From: Clostridia bacterium
GTDB lineage: Bacteria; Bacillota; Clostridia; Lachnospirales; Lachnospiraceae
DNA length: 56,318 nucleotides
NCBI GenBank assembly: GCA_910575725.1
Contig: CAJTFE010000026.1
Span: 4,388-60,705 of the forward strand
Direction of reading: 5' to 3'
Made by a program: the position numbers and the translations under genes. The notes under the pieces were generated by a model. It was not told where the DNA came from. It did not search any database and saw only the letters and a program-made list of their open reading frames with translations. Positions 34,256-43,383 of this stretch are shown here, one piece after another. The first letter of the stretch is position 1. The number at the start of each line of letters is the position of its first letter.

Positions 34256-36331
34256 TTATTGTATTGGTTCCCGATTCACAATCTTAATATAAGTCCTGGT
34301 CGTTATCAGATAAACAAGCGCATATGCAGCGGCAAACAATATAAAGCTTACAGCCGCCACCCGGTAAAGCAAGAGCCGGTTGTCTAGCACGCTCGCTTTC
34401 AGCACCTGGTAAATGCCCGGCAGAGCAAAGGTCAGATGGATTCCCGCCACCACAAGGGGCAGAAAGAATACCGTGAGCATCTGAGAGTTGATGCTGCGGC
34501 GGATCTCTTTTCTCGTCATGCCGATTTTGCGCATAATGGAAAACTGTCTCTGATCCTCATAGCCCTCGGAAATCTGCTTGTAGTACATAATCAGGGTAGC
34601 CACAAAGACAAATACCATGCTGATCGCAAGAGCCAGAAACAATACGCCTCCGGCAAGACTTTTCATTCTCGCCCATTTTTCCGCCTTTGTATAGTAGGTG
34701 CTGGTCAAAACCTCTTCCTCTTCTGCTAATTCCCGAACCCGTTCCTCACAGGCGTCACCGATGGCAAGCTGCCGGTCACGCTCCTCCGCAAGCTTTACTC
34801 CATATTCCCAGAAGCATAAGACTTGGTTTTTTGCGCTCCAGGCCGAGGCGTCAAAAGAACCCCAGAGCCGGTTCAAGTCCGGAACTACAAGCACCATATA
34901 ATCCATCATCAGATCGGAATAGCTGCCGTACAGCTCAAATGCGGATAATTCCGGCATCTGCTTTACCGTCTTTTTGACCGCGTATTCGCTTCCGTCCCAG
35001 TTCCGGATGCTTCTGACCTTTGCAGATTGCTTTCCCCCGGCAAGGAAAACCTCGTCGTCCTTAAGCTCCTCCGAAGTGTTGCAGAGACGGTTGTAGTCCT
35101 CCAGGGAAAGAATGCGGACACATACATAATTTTCCAGATATTTATTCCATTCCTGTACATTGCCCTCCTCCGGCGCATTCTGATAAACGTCAACGCTCAG
35201 ATCCAGTACACCATTCTCAATAGGGGCATCAATTCCTACCTCATGGACTTCTATGGCTTCCGACACCTTTGCATTTGTATCCTTTAAAACCACCTCTATT
35301 TCCGCCTGGTATGTCCGGCCCGACTCTTCCCACTCTGCCTTGCCTGTCTCTATGATAATTCCCAGATCATAGGGATAATGGCGCTCAATGATATCATCAA
35401 CGCCTGTATAGAAGCCTGCCGTTCCCACCAGGGCCACGAGAATGACTGTTGCAAGAATGCAGATGGAGGCAAGGCTTGCGCCATTTCGTTTCATCCGGTA
35501 GGACAGGGAGGATACCGTTACAAAGTGGGCGGTCTGGTAATAATAATGTTTTCTCTTTTTCAGCCATCCGCACAGAAACACGGAACCGGCGATAAAGAGC
35601 AGGTAGGTCCCGATAATCACGACCCCGGCAATCACCATAAGCTGCATCAGCGCCTCCCGGGGATTCTCAATCTGCACTGCCCACACATAAGCGCCTGCGA
35701 TGAGCGCCAGACCGGCCGCTGCCAGTACCCACCGGCTTTTGGGCGGACGTTCTCCCGCTGCCTCGCTGTGAAGAAGCTCTATGGGATTGTTCTGATGGAT
35801 CTGGCGCATAATGTTGAGGAAAATGAAAAAATAAATTCCCGCGTAGAGCACCAGAGCCGTCACAATTGCCTTCCACTCAATGTAAATATGGTAATTGATT
35901 TCTTCCTCCATAATATTCACCAGACCGAGCTCCGCAATTTTAGAAAACAGCACCCCAAAGAATATCCCGGTGAAAATCACAATTCCATAGGTTATCAGAG
36001 TCTCCCAGATGAGGCTCACAAGTATGTTTCCCTTGTTCATACCGAGAATATTGTAAAGACCGAATTCTTTTTTGCGCTTCCTCATCAATGACGAGCTGGT
36101 GTAAAATAAAAACGGGAAGGAAAACACTCCTATCAGAGCCTCACCGCAGATAAGCAGTGATGTCAGGGCTTCTCCGCCCCGGAGATTGTGAACCATATCG
36201 GATGCCGCCAGAAATGCAAGGATATAGAATACCATTACCATTACTGTTCCCGACAGAAGATAGGGAAAATAAATCTGTTTATTTTTCTTAATTCCTGATA
36301 TGGCAAGCCGTCTGTAAATTCCTTTTTTCAT
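34256..36331 (-). CDS. BceB-type ABC transporter permease (FtsX fold)
   Basis: The 691-aa membrane protein has about ten membrane segments and one large extracellular domain (about residues 310-530) in the middle, the layout of BceB-type antimicrobial-peptide resistance permeases. The N-terminus (ISGIKKNKQIYFPYLLSG) and EFGLYNILGMNKGNI and FSIMRKIGMTRKEI coupling segments are typical. It overlaps the ATPase gene by 4 bp. With the adjacent two-component system, it likely senses and resists cell-wall-active peptides; the specific peptide cannot be told. Confidence 0.92.
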   Translation of the reverse strand: MKKGIYRRLAISGIKKNKQIYFPYLLSGTVMVMVFYILAFLAASDMVHNLRGGEALTSLLICGEALIGVFSFPFLFYTSSSLMRKRKKEFGLYNILGMNKGNILVSLIWETLITYGIVIFTGIFFGVLFSKIAELGLVNIMEEEINYHIYIEWKAIVTALVLYAGIYFFIFLNIMRQIHQNNPIELLHSEAAGERPPKSRWVLAAAGLALIAGAYVWAVQIENPREALMQLMVIAGVVIIGTYLLFIAGSVFLCGWLKKRKHYYYQTAHFVTVSSLSYRMKRNGASLASICILATVILVALVGTAGFYTGVDDIIERHYPYDLGIIIETGKAEWEESGRTYQAEIEVVLKDTNAKVSEAIEVHEVGIDAPIENGVLDLSVDVYQNAPEEGNVQEWNKYLENYVCVRILSLEDYNRLCNTSEELKDDEVFLAGGKQSAKVRSIRNWDGSEYAVKKTVKQMPELSAFELYGSYSDLMMDYMVLVVPDLNRLWGSFDASAWSAKNQVLCFWEYGVKLAEERDRQLAIGDACEERVRELAEEEEVLTSTYYTKAEKWARMKSLAGGVLFLALAISMVFVFVATLIMYYKQISEGYEDQRQFSIMRKIGMTRKEIRRSINSQMLTVFFLPLVVAGIHLTFALPGIYQVLKASVLDNRLLLYRVAAVSFILFAAAYALVYLITTRTYIKIVNREPIQ

Positions 36332-37092
36332 CTGCGCTCACCGCCTGTCATCAGAATCGTCAGCGTGTCCGTGATTTTCTGGTATAGCTGCTCGTCGCTG
36401 TCCTCCCCACGGCAGATTTGATGGAATACCTCTCCATCTTTGATAAACAGAACACATTTGGCCCGGCTGGCTGCGGCTGCCGAATGAGTCACCATTAAGA
36501 TGGTCTGACCGTTCTCGTTGACGGCCCCGAAGAGACGCAAAAGCTCATCGGATGCGCGGGAGTCTAGGGCGCCGGTTGGTTCGTCCGCCAGAATCAGATG
36601 GGGCTTTGTGATAAGCGCCCTGGCAACGGCGGCCCTCTGCTTCTGCCCCCCGGATACCTCGTATGGGTACTTTTTCAGAAGCTCTGAGATGCCAAGCATT
36701 CTGGCAATGGGCATCAGCCTCCGGTGCATTTCCTCATATGGGGTTCCCGCCAGAACTAAGGGCAGATAAATGTTATCCTCTAAGCTAAAGGTATCCAGAA
36801 GGTTAAATTCCTGGAATACAAAGCCCAGACTGCTTCTGCGGAACTTTGCGAGCTGCTTTTCGGATATTTTTGTGATATCTTTTCCGTTTAGCAGGACGGA
36901 ACCGCTGGTGGGCTTATCCAGAGCTGCCAGAATGTTCAGCAGCGTGGTTTTCCCGGATCCGGATTCTCCCATAATCGCTACGTATTCTCCCTGTTCTACA
37001 GCGAAAGTTACATTACGAAGGGCTGTTACCTGGTTGGAGCCGAAGCGTGTAGTATATATCTTTTTTAATCCTTTTACCTCTAAAATACTCAT
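36328..37092 (-). CDS. BceA-type ABC transporter ATPase
   Basis: The 254-aa ATPase has Walker A GESGSGKTT, signature VSGGQKQRAAVARAL and Walker B LILADEPTGALD, as in the MacB/LolD/BceA subfamily. ATG 37092 (MSILEVKGLKKIY) has GGAGG 9 nt upstream and is preferred to the 15-codon-longer frame. It powers the adjacent FtsX-type permease. It starts a transcription unit separate from the kinase gene, with a 210-bp gap carrying a candidate operator. Confidence 0.94.
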   Translation of the reverse strand: MSILEVKGLKKIYTTRFGSNQVTALRNVTFAVEQGEYVAIMGESGSGKTTLLNILAALDKPTSGSVLLNGKDITKISEKQLAKFRRSSLGFVFQEFNLLDTFSLEDNIYLPLVLAGTPYEEMHRRLMPIARMLGISELLKKYPYEVSGGQKQRAAVARALITKPHLILADEPTGALDSRASDELLRLFGAVNENGQTILMVTHSAAAASRAKCVLFIKDGEVFHQICRGEDSDEQLYQKITDTLTILMTGGERR

Positions 37093-37220
37093 GTTAAGAT
37101 GCCTCCTATTGTTTTGGAATATTCTCTCCTTTTTCACTTAAACATTTATTTCACCGGCATCCTTATATTAACAAAAAAGGGAACTGCATTCCATTGATTC
37201 GGCTTACATTTCCCTTGAAT

Positions 37221-37240
37221 TTCTAACATTTTTGTAAGAA
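37221..37240. promoter_or_regulatory. candidate response-regulator box upstream of the ABC genes
   Basis: The site has a TTCT-ACA---TGT-AGAA dyad (TTCTAACATTTTTGTAAGAA). The same core, TTCTAA.ATTTTTGTA, recurs on the other strand at 39033-39048 in front of the response regulator gene, so it is a good candidate for binding of that regulator. Confidence 0.55.
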
Positions 37241-37302
37241 CTTTTTGAAAAACAGGCATCCCACTTTACGCCGACTCCGGTAATCAGGAGCATGCTCGCT
37301 GC

Positions 37303-38298
37303 TCAGTCATTCATAGGATTCTGCATAAGGCTTAAATCTATTTTTACAGTTGTCCCCTCCTCTATCCGGGAGGTTACGGAGATTTCAGCTCCCAGACGTT
37401 TACAAATCTCCCTGCACAGAAAAAGGCCCAGTCCGCTTGCGTGCTTATCCCGGCGGCCGTTGACTCCGGTGTAGCCTCTCTCAAAAATCCGCGGAAGATC
37501 CTGGGGCGCTATGCCGATTCCTGTATCGCGGATGCATAGTGTCTTAGGTGCTTCTGAAAATATGGCAATGGCGCCCTGGCCTGTATATTTCAGGGCATTG
37601 GAAAGAAGCTGCTCAATCACGAAGGAAAGCCATTTTTCATCGGATATTACTGTTTCTTTGACTAGCTCATAGTCAAGCTTAAGCTTCTTGATGATAAAAT
37701 CGCCCCGAAGCTTCCGGAGGTTTTCCCGTATGATTTTATCCAGACTGACAGGGGCAAATACGTAGTCCGTGGATTCAGCACCCATTTTTAAGTAGGTGAG
37801 CACCATTTCCACGTAATGCTCAATGTGGAGAAGATCGGATTTTAACCTTTGGGAGAGCCTGGTGTCCTCAGCTTCCAGGTTGAGGCGCATAGAGGCAATG
37901 GGGGTTTTGATTTGGTGCACCCATATAGTAAAATAGTCTATCATTTCCTGACTGGTTTCTGTATGCTGTTCCTTCATGGACTGCATTTCCATACACAGCT
38001 TTTGAATCACGGACTGGTAAACGCTTTCCTCTGCCGCCGCTGGTATCGGAAGCTCATTTTTCAGTACATCTCCCCGGAGGTCTGCCAGTCTTGTCAATAA
38101 TTTATGCTTTTTGTAAGCCTTGTACATGGAATTGAACAGAAAAATGCTGCCAAGCAGGGCACAGATTACGGCCGGATACAGGACTGCGGACAGCGGCAGA
38201 CGATACAGCCAGAAAACGATTCCAAAAACCGCTGCAAAAAGCAGTTCCAATAAAAGAAGCCGCATATGCTCCCGCAAATACCGAAGTGCAAAGGTCAT
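37303..38298 (-). CDS. BceS-type intramembrane-sensing histidine kinase
   Basis: The 331-aa kinase has two close membrane segments (about 12-32 and 36-56) with almost no extracellular loop, typical of kinases that sense through a BceAB transporter. The phospho-acceptor His lies in FTIWVHQIKTPIASMRL (near 126). The ATPase boxes are NALKYTGQGA, IRDTGIGIAPQDLPRIFERGYTG and GLGLFLCREI. It overlaps the response regulator gene by 4 bp (ATGA). Confidence 0.93.
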   Translation of the reverse strand: MTFALRYLREHMRLLLLELLFAAVFGIVFWLYRLPLSAVLYPAVICALLGSIFLFNSMYKAYKKHKLLTRLADLRGDVLKNELPIPAAAEESVYQSVIQKLCMEMQSMKEQHTETSQEMIDYFTIWVHQIKTPIASMRLNLEAEDTRLSQRLKSDLLHIEHYVEMVLTYLKMGAESTDYVFAPVSLDKIIRENLRKLRGDFIIKKLKLDYELVKETVISDEKWLSFVIEQLLSNALKYTGQGAIAIFSEAPKTLCIRDTGIGIAPQDLPRIFERGYTGVNGRRDKHASGLGLFLCREICKRLGAEISVTSRIEEGTTVKIDLSLMQNPMND

Positions 38299-38978
38299 GC
38301 CGGTTCCTCCCCTATATAATAGCCCACGCCGAATTTTGTATGGATAAAGTCGGGAAGGCCCTTTGATTCAAGCTTTTTCCGAAGGCGGCCTACGTTGACC
38401 GTCAGTGTGTTATCATCAATGTAACAGTCGGATTCCCACAAAAGCTCCATAAGGCGTTCCCGGCTGACGATCCGGCCCTTATTTTCCATGAGCAGGCAAA
38501 GGATCCGGTGTTCGTTTTTTGTCAGATCAATGGTAATGTCCTGATAGGTAAGCGTCCCGCTTTCCATGTTGAGGAAGGCTCCCTGGTGTTCCAAAATGGG
38601 CATAGCTGCTGCAAAATCATAGGATCGGCGCAGAAGCGCCTGGATCTTGGCAATGAGCACGTCCATATCAAAGGGCTTTGCCACAAAATCGTCGCCGCCC
38701 ATGCTCATTGCCATAACCATATTCATATTGTCGGAGGCGGAGGAGAGGAAGATAATCGGAACCTTAGACAGCTTCCGAAGCTCGGTGCACCAGTAATAGC
38801 CGTCAAAGGCCGGAAGGCCGATGTCCATCAGCACAAGATGGGGCTGTATTTCCGAAAACTCTGTGAGGATTTTGCGGAAATTTCCCACTCCGTAGACCCG
38901 GAGCTCCCATTTTTCGCCTCTCGCTTTTACTGCCTCCAGAATGCCCTGGTCGTCTTCTATCATATAGATGCGGTACAT
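38295..38978 (-). CDS. OmpR-type response regulator (BceR-like)
   Basis: The 227-aa regulator has a receiver domain with the acidic pocket IEDD, phospho-Asp in LVLMDIGLPAFDG (near residue 52) and the Lys in VAKPFDMDVL. A winged-helix domain follows, ending in LTVNVGRLRKKLESKG and GVGYYI. It is the first gene of the two-gene kinase operon and is expected to activate the adjacent ABC transporter genes. GGAGG-type sequence precedes the ATG. Confidence 0.94.
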   Translation of the reverse strand: MYRIYMIEDDQGILEAVKARGEKWELRVYGVGNFRKILTEFSEIQPHLVLMDIGLPAFDGYYWCTELRKLSKVPIIFLSSASDNMNMVMAMSMGGDDFVAKPFDMDVLIAKIQALLRRSYDFAAAMPILEHQGAFLNMESGTLTYQDITIDLTKNEHRILCLLMENKGRIVSRERLMELLWESDCYIDDNTLTVNVGRLRKKLESKGLPDFIHTKFGVGYYIGEEPA

Positions 38979-39032
38979 CTCCCTTTTCCTCCTCTCCCAG
39001 TTTCTATTTTTATCATTTTAGAATCATCTTAC

Positions 39033-39048
39033 TACAAAAATTTTAGAA
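39033..39048. promoter_or_regulatory. candidate response-regulator box upstream of the BceRS-type operon
   Basis: On the minus strand TTCTAAAATTTTTGTA lies about 60 bp before the response regulator start, matching the core of the box at 37221-37240. This suggests autoregulation. Confidence 0.45.
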
Positions 39049-39075
39049 TGTCATTTGATTTTATTTAGAAATGCC

Positions 39076-39140
39076 AAAAAGGGCTGCCGGGAAATATGAC
39101 ATCAAACTTTTCTGATGTCATATTTTCCGACAGACCCTTT
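39076..39140. repeat. long hairpin, repeat family copy 2
   Basis: AAAGGGCTGCCGGGAAATATGACATCA is nearly complementary to TGATGTCATATTTTCCGACAGACCCTTT (arms of about 27, broken here by a CTTTTC loop). Arms and loop are homologous to 23690-23754. It follows the anti-sigma gene's stop region and precedes the BceRS-type operon; it may act as a terminator on either strand. Confidence 0.75.
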
Positions 39141-39166
39141 CGACACTTTCGCTTACCGGCTGTCTT

Positions 39167-39766
39167 TTAATGCATAGCATTTACACGTATTGTATTGTCC
39201 TCCGGACTTCCTGCTATCAGATACTGATATTCCGTTCCATCCAGCTCAAAGGTTCCTTCGCAGCTTCCATTTGCAAAAGATTCTGTAACGTCAATCCGAA
39301 CAGCTCCGTTTATATCCAGGAAAATGTGCTCTCCTTCCTTAACGACCTGGGCTTTTGTGGGATCTGCACATTCTTCTTCCGTGCTCTTCGCCGCAGTCTC
39401 TTCGTTTCCGGTCATGTCTTCTCCCTTCTCAGGGCCCTCTGCATCCAACTCATACTTAACCGTGTATACCATTCCGTCTCCCAGTTCATAGTAGGTTCCA
39501 GGTTCTGCAGGCAGTACTCTTCCGTCTGATGTAGTCACCGAAATGATCCAGGATCTTCCTGTGGCTGCGTAGGAGATAATATTGCTGGAAATCAGCGCCA
39601 GCGCCAATGCTGCTGCTGCAATACAGCTTCTGCGCAATATTTTTTTCCCGTGTTTCTGATGATATTCTTTTCCCATAGCTTCCACCTTTCTCAACAGTTG
39701 CTCGGAAGCATGTACTTCCCGGTAGGCAGCCTGGTAGAATTCCTTGTTTTCTTTTTCACCTGTCAT
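39167..39766 (-). CDS. membrane anti-sigma factor-like protein
   Basis: The 199-aa protein has a charged cytoplasmic N-terminus (about 1-45), a membrane segment (about 46-66; CIAAAALALALISSNIISYAA) and an extracellular C-terminal domain rich in acidic residues. It overlaps the ECF sigma gene by 4 bp, the usual arrangement for a sigma factor and its anti-sigma partner. ATG 39766 has AAAGGAGG 7 nt upstream; a GTG two codons earlier is too close to that site. No known anti-sigma domain is recognised, so the role is inferred from context. Confidence 0.75.
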   Translation of the reverse strand: MTGEKENKEFYQAAYREVHASEQLLRKVEAMGKEYHQKHGKKILRRSCIAAAALALALISSNIISYAATGRSWIISVTTSDGRVLPAEPGTYYELGDGMVYTVKYELDAEGPEKGEDMTGNEETAAKSTEEECADPTKAQVVKEGEHIFLDINGAVRIDVTESFANGSCEGTFELDGTEYQYLIAGSPEDNTIRVNAMH

Positions 39767-40239
39767 TTCCACGCCTCCTTTAATTGTTGTCTCAATTTTT
39801 CACGAGCCCGCATTAAGCGGGTCTGGATGGCAGTTTCGGAGATGTGAAGAAGCTTTGCAATTTCCTTTATGCTGTATTCTTCATAGTAATAGAGGTAGGT
39901 TGCCTCCCGGTATTTGGGCGGCAGCTTCTGCACTGCCCAAAAGAGCTCACTGTGTTCCGGCTCTGTGAATTCCGGTTCTGTAAGAGTTTCCTCCAGGGAA
40001 ATGACTCTCTTTCTCCACAGGGAGCGCCAGAGGTTATTCGCCTCGTTTACTGTCACTCGGATGAGCCATTTGCGGATATGCTCTTCGTCCTGGAACTCCG
40101 GGCTGCTCTCCAACAGCTTGAGAAAGGTACTCTGAACGATGTCTTCTGCATCGTGAGGATTCTTACAGCTGCTTAGGGCAACACGGTATACCGTGTCCAG
40201 ATACCGTTGAACAATCCGTGTGTACTCTGTCTCCTCCAA
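39763..40239 (-). CDS. ECF-type RNA polymerase sigma factor
   Basis: The 158-aa protein has sigma region 2 (CKNPHDAEDIVQSTFLKLLE) and region 4 (LPPKYREATYLYYYEEYSIKEIAKLLHIS and the recognition helix ETAIQTRLMRAREKL). It is an extracytoplasmic-function sigma factor. It starts with TTG at 40239, supported by AGGAGG 7 nt upstream. The anti-sigma gene follows with overlap. A perfect palindrome lies just upstream at 40262-40277. Confidence 0.93.
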   Translation of the reverse strand: MEETEYTRIVQRYLDTVYRVALSSCKNPHDAEDIVQSTFLKLLESSPEFQDEEHIRKWLIRVTVNEANNLWRSLWRKRVISLEETLTEPEFTEPEHSELFWAVQKLPPKYREATYLYYYEEYSIKEIAKLLHISETAIQTRLMRAREKLRQQLKEAWK

Positions 40240-40261
40240 AGACTCACCTCCTGTTCTGCTT

Positions 40262-40277
40262 TTGAAAGGCCTTTCAA
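40262..40277. promoter_or_regulatory. 16-bp perfect palindrome before the ECF sigma gene
   Basis: TTGAAAGGCCTTTCAA is a perfect palindrome 23 bp upstream of the TTG start. It overlaps the expected leader or promoter of the sigma operon and may be an operator or an RNA hairpin. Confidence 0.45.
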
Positions 40278-40338
40278 TATTAGAACGGGTCTGGGGGCTG
40301 GTATATCACATTTTTTATCAATAAATTTTTTTGTTTAG

Positions 40339-42105
40339 TCACTTAGCGTCTATCCAGCCATAATTTCTCATTTCTTGCCGAAATGCGCTCCTTCTTGGAT
40401 ATTTATCCTTATATGATGTCATAAGTCTCTGTTTTGCGTTTATCTCTCCCATGGACTCCCGCACCTCTCCCAAAGCAGCGATATACGCCGCACATTCCCC
40501 ATAATAATTTCTGCGGTTTGCGTCCATAATTCCTGCTGTCCGCTTTTCAAGCAGCGCTGTAATTCTTTTTAGCGCACGGTCTCTGATATCAGATTCCATT
40601 TGGATCTTAGACTTCCATTTTAAAAATAATTGGCAGAACAGCTCGTTTTCGCCTATCTTTTCAAGACCGCAGACACCTTTTCGATATTCTTCTGAGGAAA
40701 ATTTCATAACGCTTTTCACAATCTCTGCCATAGCAGCCATTCCTTTGCCGTTCCATTGCCCCTCGTACAAATATAACAGATACAGCGCAATTCCCTGTTT
40801 CATAAAAGTTCCCGTCCAGCCTAATGCCTGCGATTGATTCAATCCCTTATCCAATACATCCGCAAACTGCCCGTCTAAAAATCCGAGCAGGAAAACCGTA
40901 TTGCCATCCAGTCTGTTTTCTTCCCTTTCGGAGCATGAATAACTCCTTTCATGTATGCCAAAAGAGCTGCCGCCTTTATCTACAGATGATTTCATAAAGA
41001 TCTTTTGAAGCGCTTCCCTTTTCTTATCATCTTCGCTGCCATTTAACAGCGCACGAAGATAGTTCAATGCAGAGGTATCCGATTCATATGCCGCAAAATA
41101 GCACTTTTCCAGTAAAGGCAATTCCCCGTTTGACGCAATAACATACTCAGCCGTTTTCAATGCTGCCCTGCTGCGTATAATATATTTCTCCGGTATCGCC
41201 TTCATCGCTTTTATTCCTATGGATACCATATCATTTGCCGCCGCATATTTCCTGTCTTCCAATATATTCACATATAATCCCGGATGGACAGCGGCATATT
41301 TTTCCGCGTACGGAACCTCCAAAGAAATATCGTTTAACAAACTGACTGCTTCCAGAATAAGGCGATCCGCATCATGCCCTGTCTTATCGCCAAGATATTC
41401 AATCCAAAACGGAAGAAACTCCTCAAATGCAGGTAATTCTTCATCGCCATGCTGCATAATCGCTTCTAATGTAACTGCATCCTCTTTTGCATTTACAATA
41501 ATGCCATACAATGTCTCCGGACGTTTGACCGGCGGTACTGTATGATATGCACAATATATCGTATCAAGGACAAACCGTCTCAGGCTGAAGTTCAACAGTT
41601 CACAACACGCCATATCCCTGAGGGAAAATTCTTCATCGCCATACTCACTATCGCATAGAATTTCCATTGCCAACATTTGACTTCCGACTTCAAAGCCTTC
41701 TCGATATCTCTCCCTGTCCATACAAATATGCACGAAATCACAGGCTTCGTCAAGCATATCTGAAATGCCGCTGTTGTCCTCGTAATAAAATTCTTCGCCG
41801 CTGTCAGCATACCATTCATCATATTCTTCGTTCAATATTTCAGTAATCGCAATTTCCTGTGAATCAATGCTCTCTAAATTGTCTTTGGCACGGCGATACA
41901 TTTCATCGAAACCAATATCTGTTTCCTCATTTTTGTCTGGCATCCTTCCTGCTTTATTCCCGATAGATTTCAGCATTTCCAGAAACTCTTCTCTGTGCTG
42001 CTCCGGCAAAACCCTCCCGATCCCATGAATAAAAGCAATGAGCTGTTCTGCTGAATATTGCGCTGTAAGGGTATCCGTCTGTTTTAAAAAATTTGTCAGG
42101 TTCAT
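40339..42105 (-). CDS. uncharacterised 588-aa helical protein in the Wadjet operon
   Basis: I do not recognise a family. The protein appears almost entirely alpha-helical, acidic in its first 170 residues, with helix pairs such as MLDEACDFVHICMDRERYREGFEVGSQML that resemble tetratricopeptide/SWIM-associated repeat units. No catalytic motif, membrane segment or signal peptide is seen. It begins 24 bp after the jetD stop with GGAG before its ATG, and shares the low-GC composition of the jet genes, so it is probably co-transcribed with them. A regulatory, adaptor or extra defence role is possible. Confidence 0.8.
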   Translation of the reverse strand: MNLTNFLKQTDTLTAQYSAEQLIAFIHGIGRVLPEQHREEFLEMLKSIGNKAGRMPDKNEETDIGFDEMYRRAKDNLESIDSQEIAITEILNEEYDEWYADSGEEFYYEDNSGISDMLDEACDFVHICMDRERYREGFEVGSQMLAMEILCDSEYGDEEFSLRDMACCELLNFSLRRFVLDTIYCAYHTVPPVKRPETLYGIIVNAKEDAVTLEAIMQHGDEELPAFEEFLPFWIEYLGDKTGHDADRLILEAVSLLNDISLEVPYAEKYAAVHPGLYVNILEDRKYAAANDMVSIGIKAMKAIPEKYIIRSRAALKTAEYVIASNGELPLLEKCYFAAYESDTSALNYLRALLNGSEDDKKREALQKIFMKSSVDKGGSSFGIHERSYSCSEREENRLDGNTVFLLGFLDGQFADVLDKGLNQSQALGWTGTFMKQGIALYLLYLYEGQWNGKGMAAMAEIVKSVMKFSSEEYRKGVCGLEKIGENELFCQLFLKWKSKIQMESDIRDRALKRITALLEKRTAGIMDANRRNYYGECAAYIAALGEVRESMGEINAKQRLMTSYKDKYPRRSAFRQEMRNYGWIDAK

Positions 42106-42129
42106 ATCGTATCTCCATTCTTATCTCTA

Positions 42130-43383
42130 TTAGCAGTGATCTACTGTCTGGCGTACTGCGTGGGTTTCACCAATACATTCCTGCTCCAGCTTTATATTTT
42201 TTTCCAACATAAATCGGATTATCTCGCAGAATTCTTTCTCTTTCCCTATTTTCCTCAATCGCTTTTGATCTGACTCAGTCAAGCGCTTTCCATATTGCAT
42301 ATATCGTTTCAGTGTATCCAAATCCATATGGTAACTCAAAAACGGAATTCCCGTCTTTTTCCGCAGATCCAGAAGAATGGAAAATCCTCCCGCATCAATA
42401 TCTCCAAAATGATAATACTTCGCATCCGGGATTGTTTCATAAACCATTTTTAAAAAAGTCCTTCGAATCCTGTTGTGATATCCGCCAAGATATATAAAAA
42501 GACTATCCTCCTCCCAGTACCTAAAAAAAGAGGTGAGATTTTCGATGGTAATTACTTTCTTTATCCTGCTCAGATCCGAAAACCGAATGCTTGAAAGATC
42601 CTCGCCGGAAATGCCTATTCCCTGCTTTAACAGAGATAAATCGATGATTCCCTCACCGATAGATATCCTGGCATCCCCCTTAAAATACACATAATCAGGG
42701 GTTCTGTAAATTCCATATTCCGCCAATAGTTCCAAGGTGTCCATTTCCGCATATTCCTCCGAAAACTGCCGGAATACTTTGGCAATACGACTTTCTATCC
42801 GCTCAAAATACTTTGAATCCTGAAAATGCCTGATAGAAAATTCCCTGATATAGCATGACTTCCTATTCTGCTCTACAAGTACACATGCCCGAAGAAACTC
42901 TTCCGTCTCCTTCCTCTTCTCCAGCTCAATATATTCTTTTACTGACTTATGATTTTGTAACCGTTCCAGAAGATACCCAGCAAAAGCCGCTGTGATGGGC
43001 GCTTCCACATTCAGATATTTCTGAAGCAGGGTAATGTTTTCTTCTTCCAATCCCCGCTTTGGCTTACGTCCAGCATATTGATAAGCCTCTTCTATGTGAT
43101 CTGTCATCAGCCGGACTTTCCAAATCACATAATCCTGCTTGTTATCCTTCCAAATGATGCGGATTAGCTTTTTGCTTTCCAACAACTTCATCAATACATG
43201 AATGTTTTCATATTCGTTAGAGCTCTCATCAAAATAGGACGGGATCGATGTCTTTGTAAAACGGAGCTCTATCTGTATGGTCCGTTTATTCTCCCCTGTA
43301 GACAGCAGACTGTTCTCATATGCATCTAACAGGTGATTTAAAACTCTCCGATCATACTGCACCATTGATATACCTCTCTGCAA
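42130..43383 (-). CDS. jetD: Wadjet nuclease subunit JetD
   Basis: The 417-aa protein matches JetD (DUF2220/DUF3322): an N-terminal DNA-binding winged-helix region and a C-terminal Toprim-like nuclease core with YYHFGDIDAGGFSILLDLRKKTG and YHMDLDTLKRY. JetD cleaves small circular DNA after loop extrusion by JetABC. It overlaps the jetC 3' end by 32 bp. The early residues include a GTG/ATG choice, with MVQYDRRVLNHLLDAYENS the likely true beginning (ATG at about 43365). Confidence 0.92.
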   Translation of the reverse strand: MQRGISMVQYDRRVLNHLLDAYENSLLSTGENKRTIQIELRFTKTSIPSYFDESSNEYENIHVLMKLLESKKLIRIIWKDNKQDYVIWKVRLMTDHIEEAYQYAGRKPKRGLEEENITLLQKYLNVEAPITAAFAGYLLERLQNHKSVKEYIELEKRKETEEFLRACVLVEQNRKSCYIREFSIRHFQDSKYFERIESRIAKVFRQFSEEYAEMDTLELLAEYGIYRTPDYVYFKGDARISIGEGIIDLSLLKQGIGISGEDLSSIRFSDLSRIKKVITIENLTSFFRYWEEDSLFIYLGGYHNRIRRTFLKMVYETIPDAKYYHFGDIDAGGFSILLDLRKKTGIPFLSYHMDLDTLKRYMQYGKRLTESDQKRLRKIGKEKEFCEIIRFMLEKNIKLEQECIGETHAVRQTVDHC

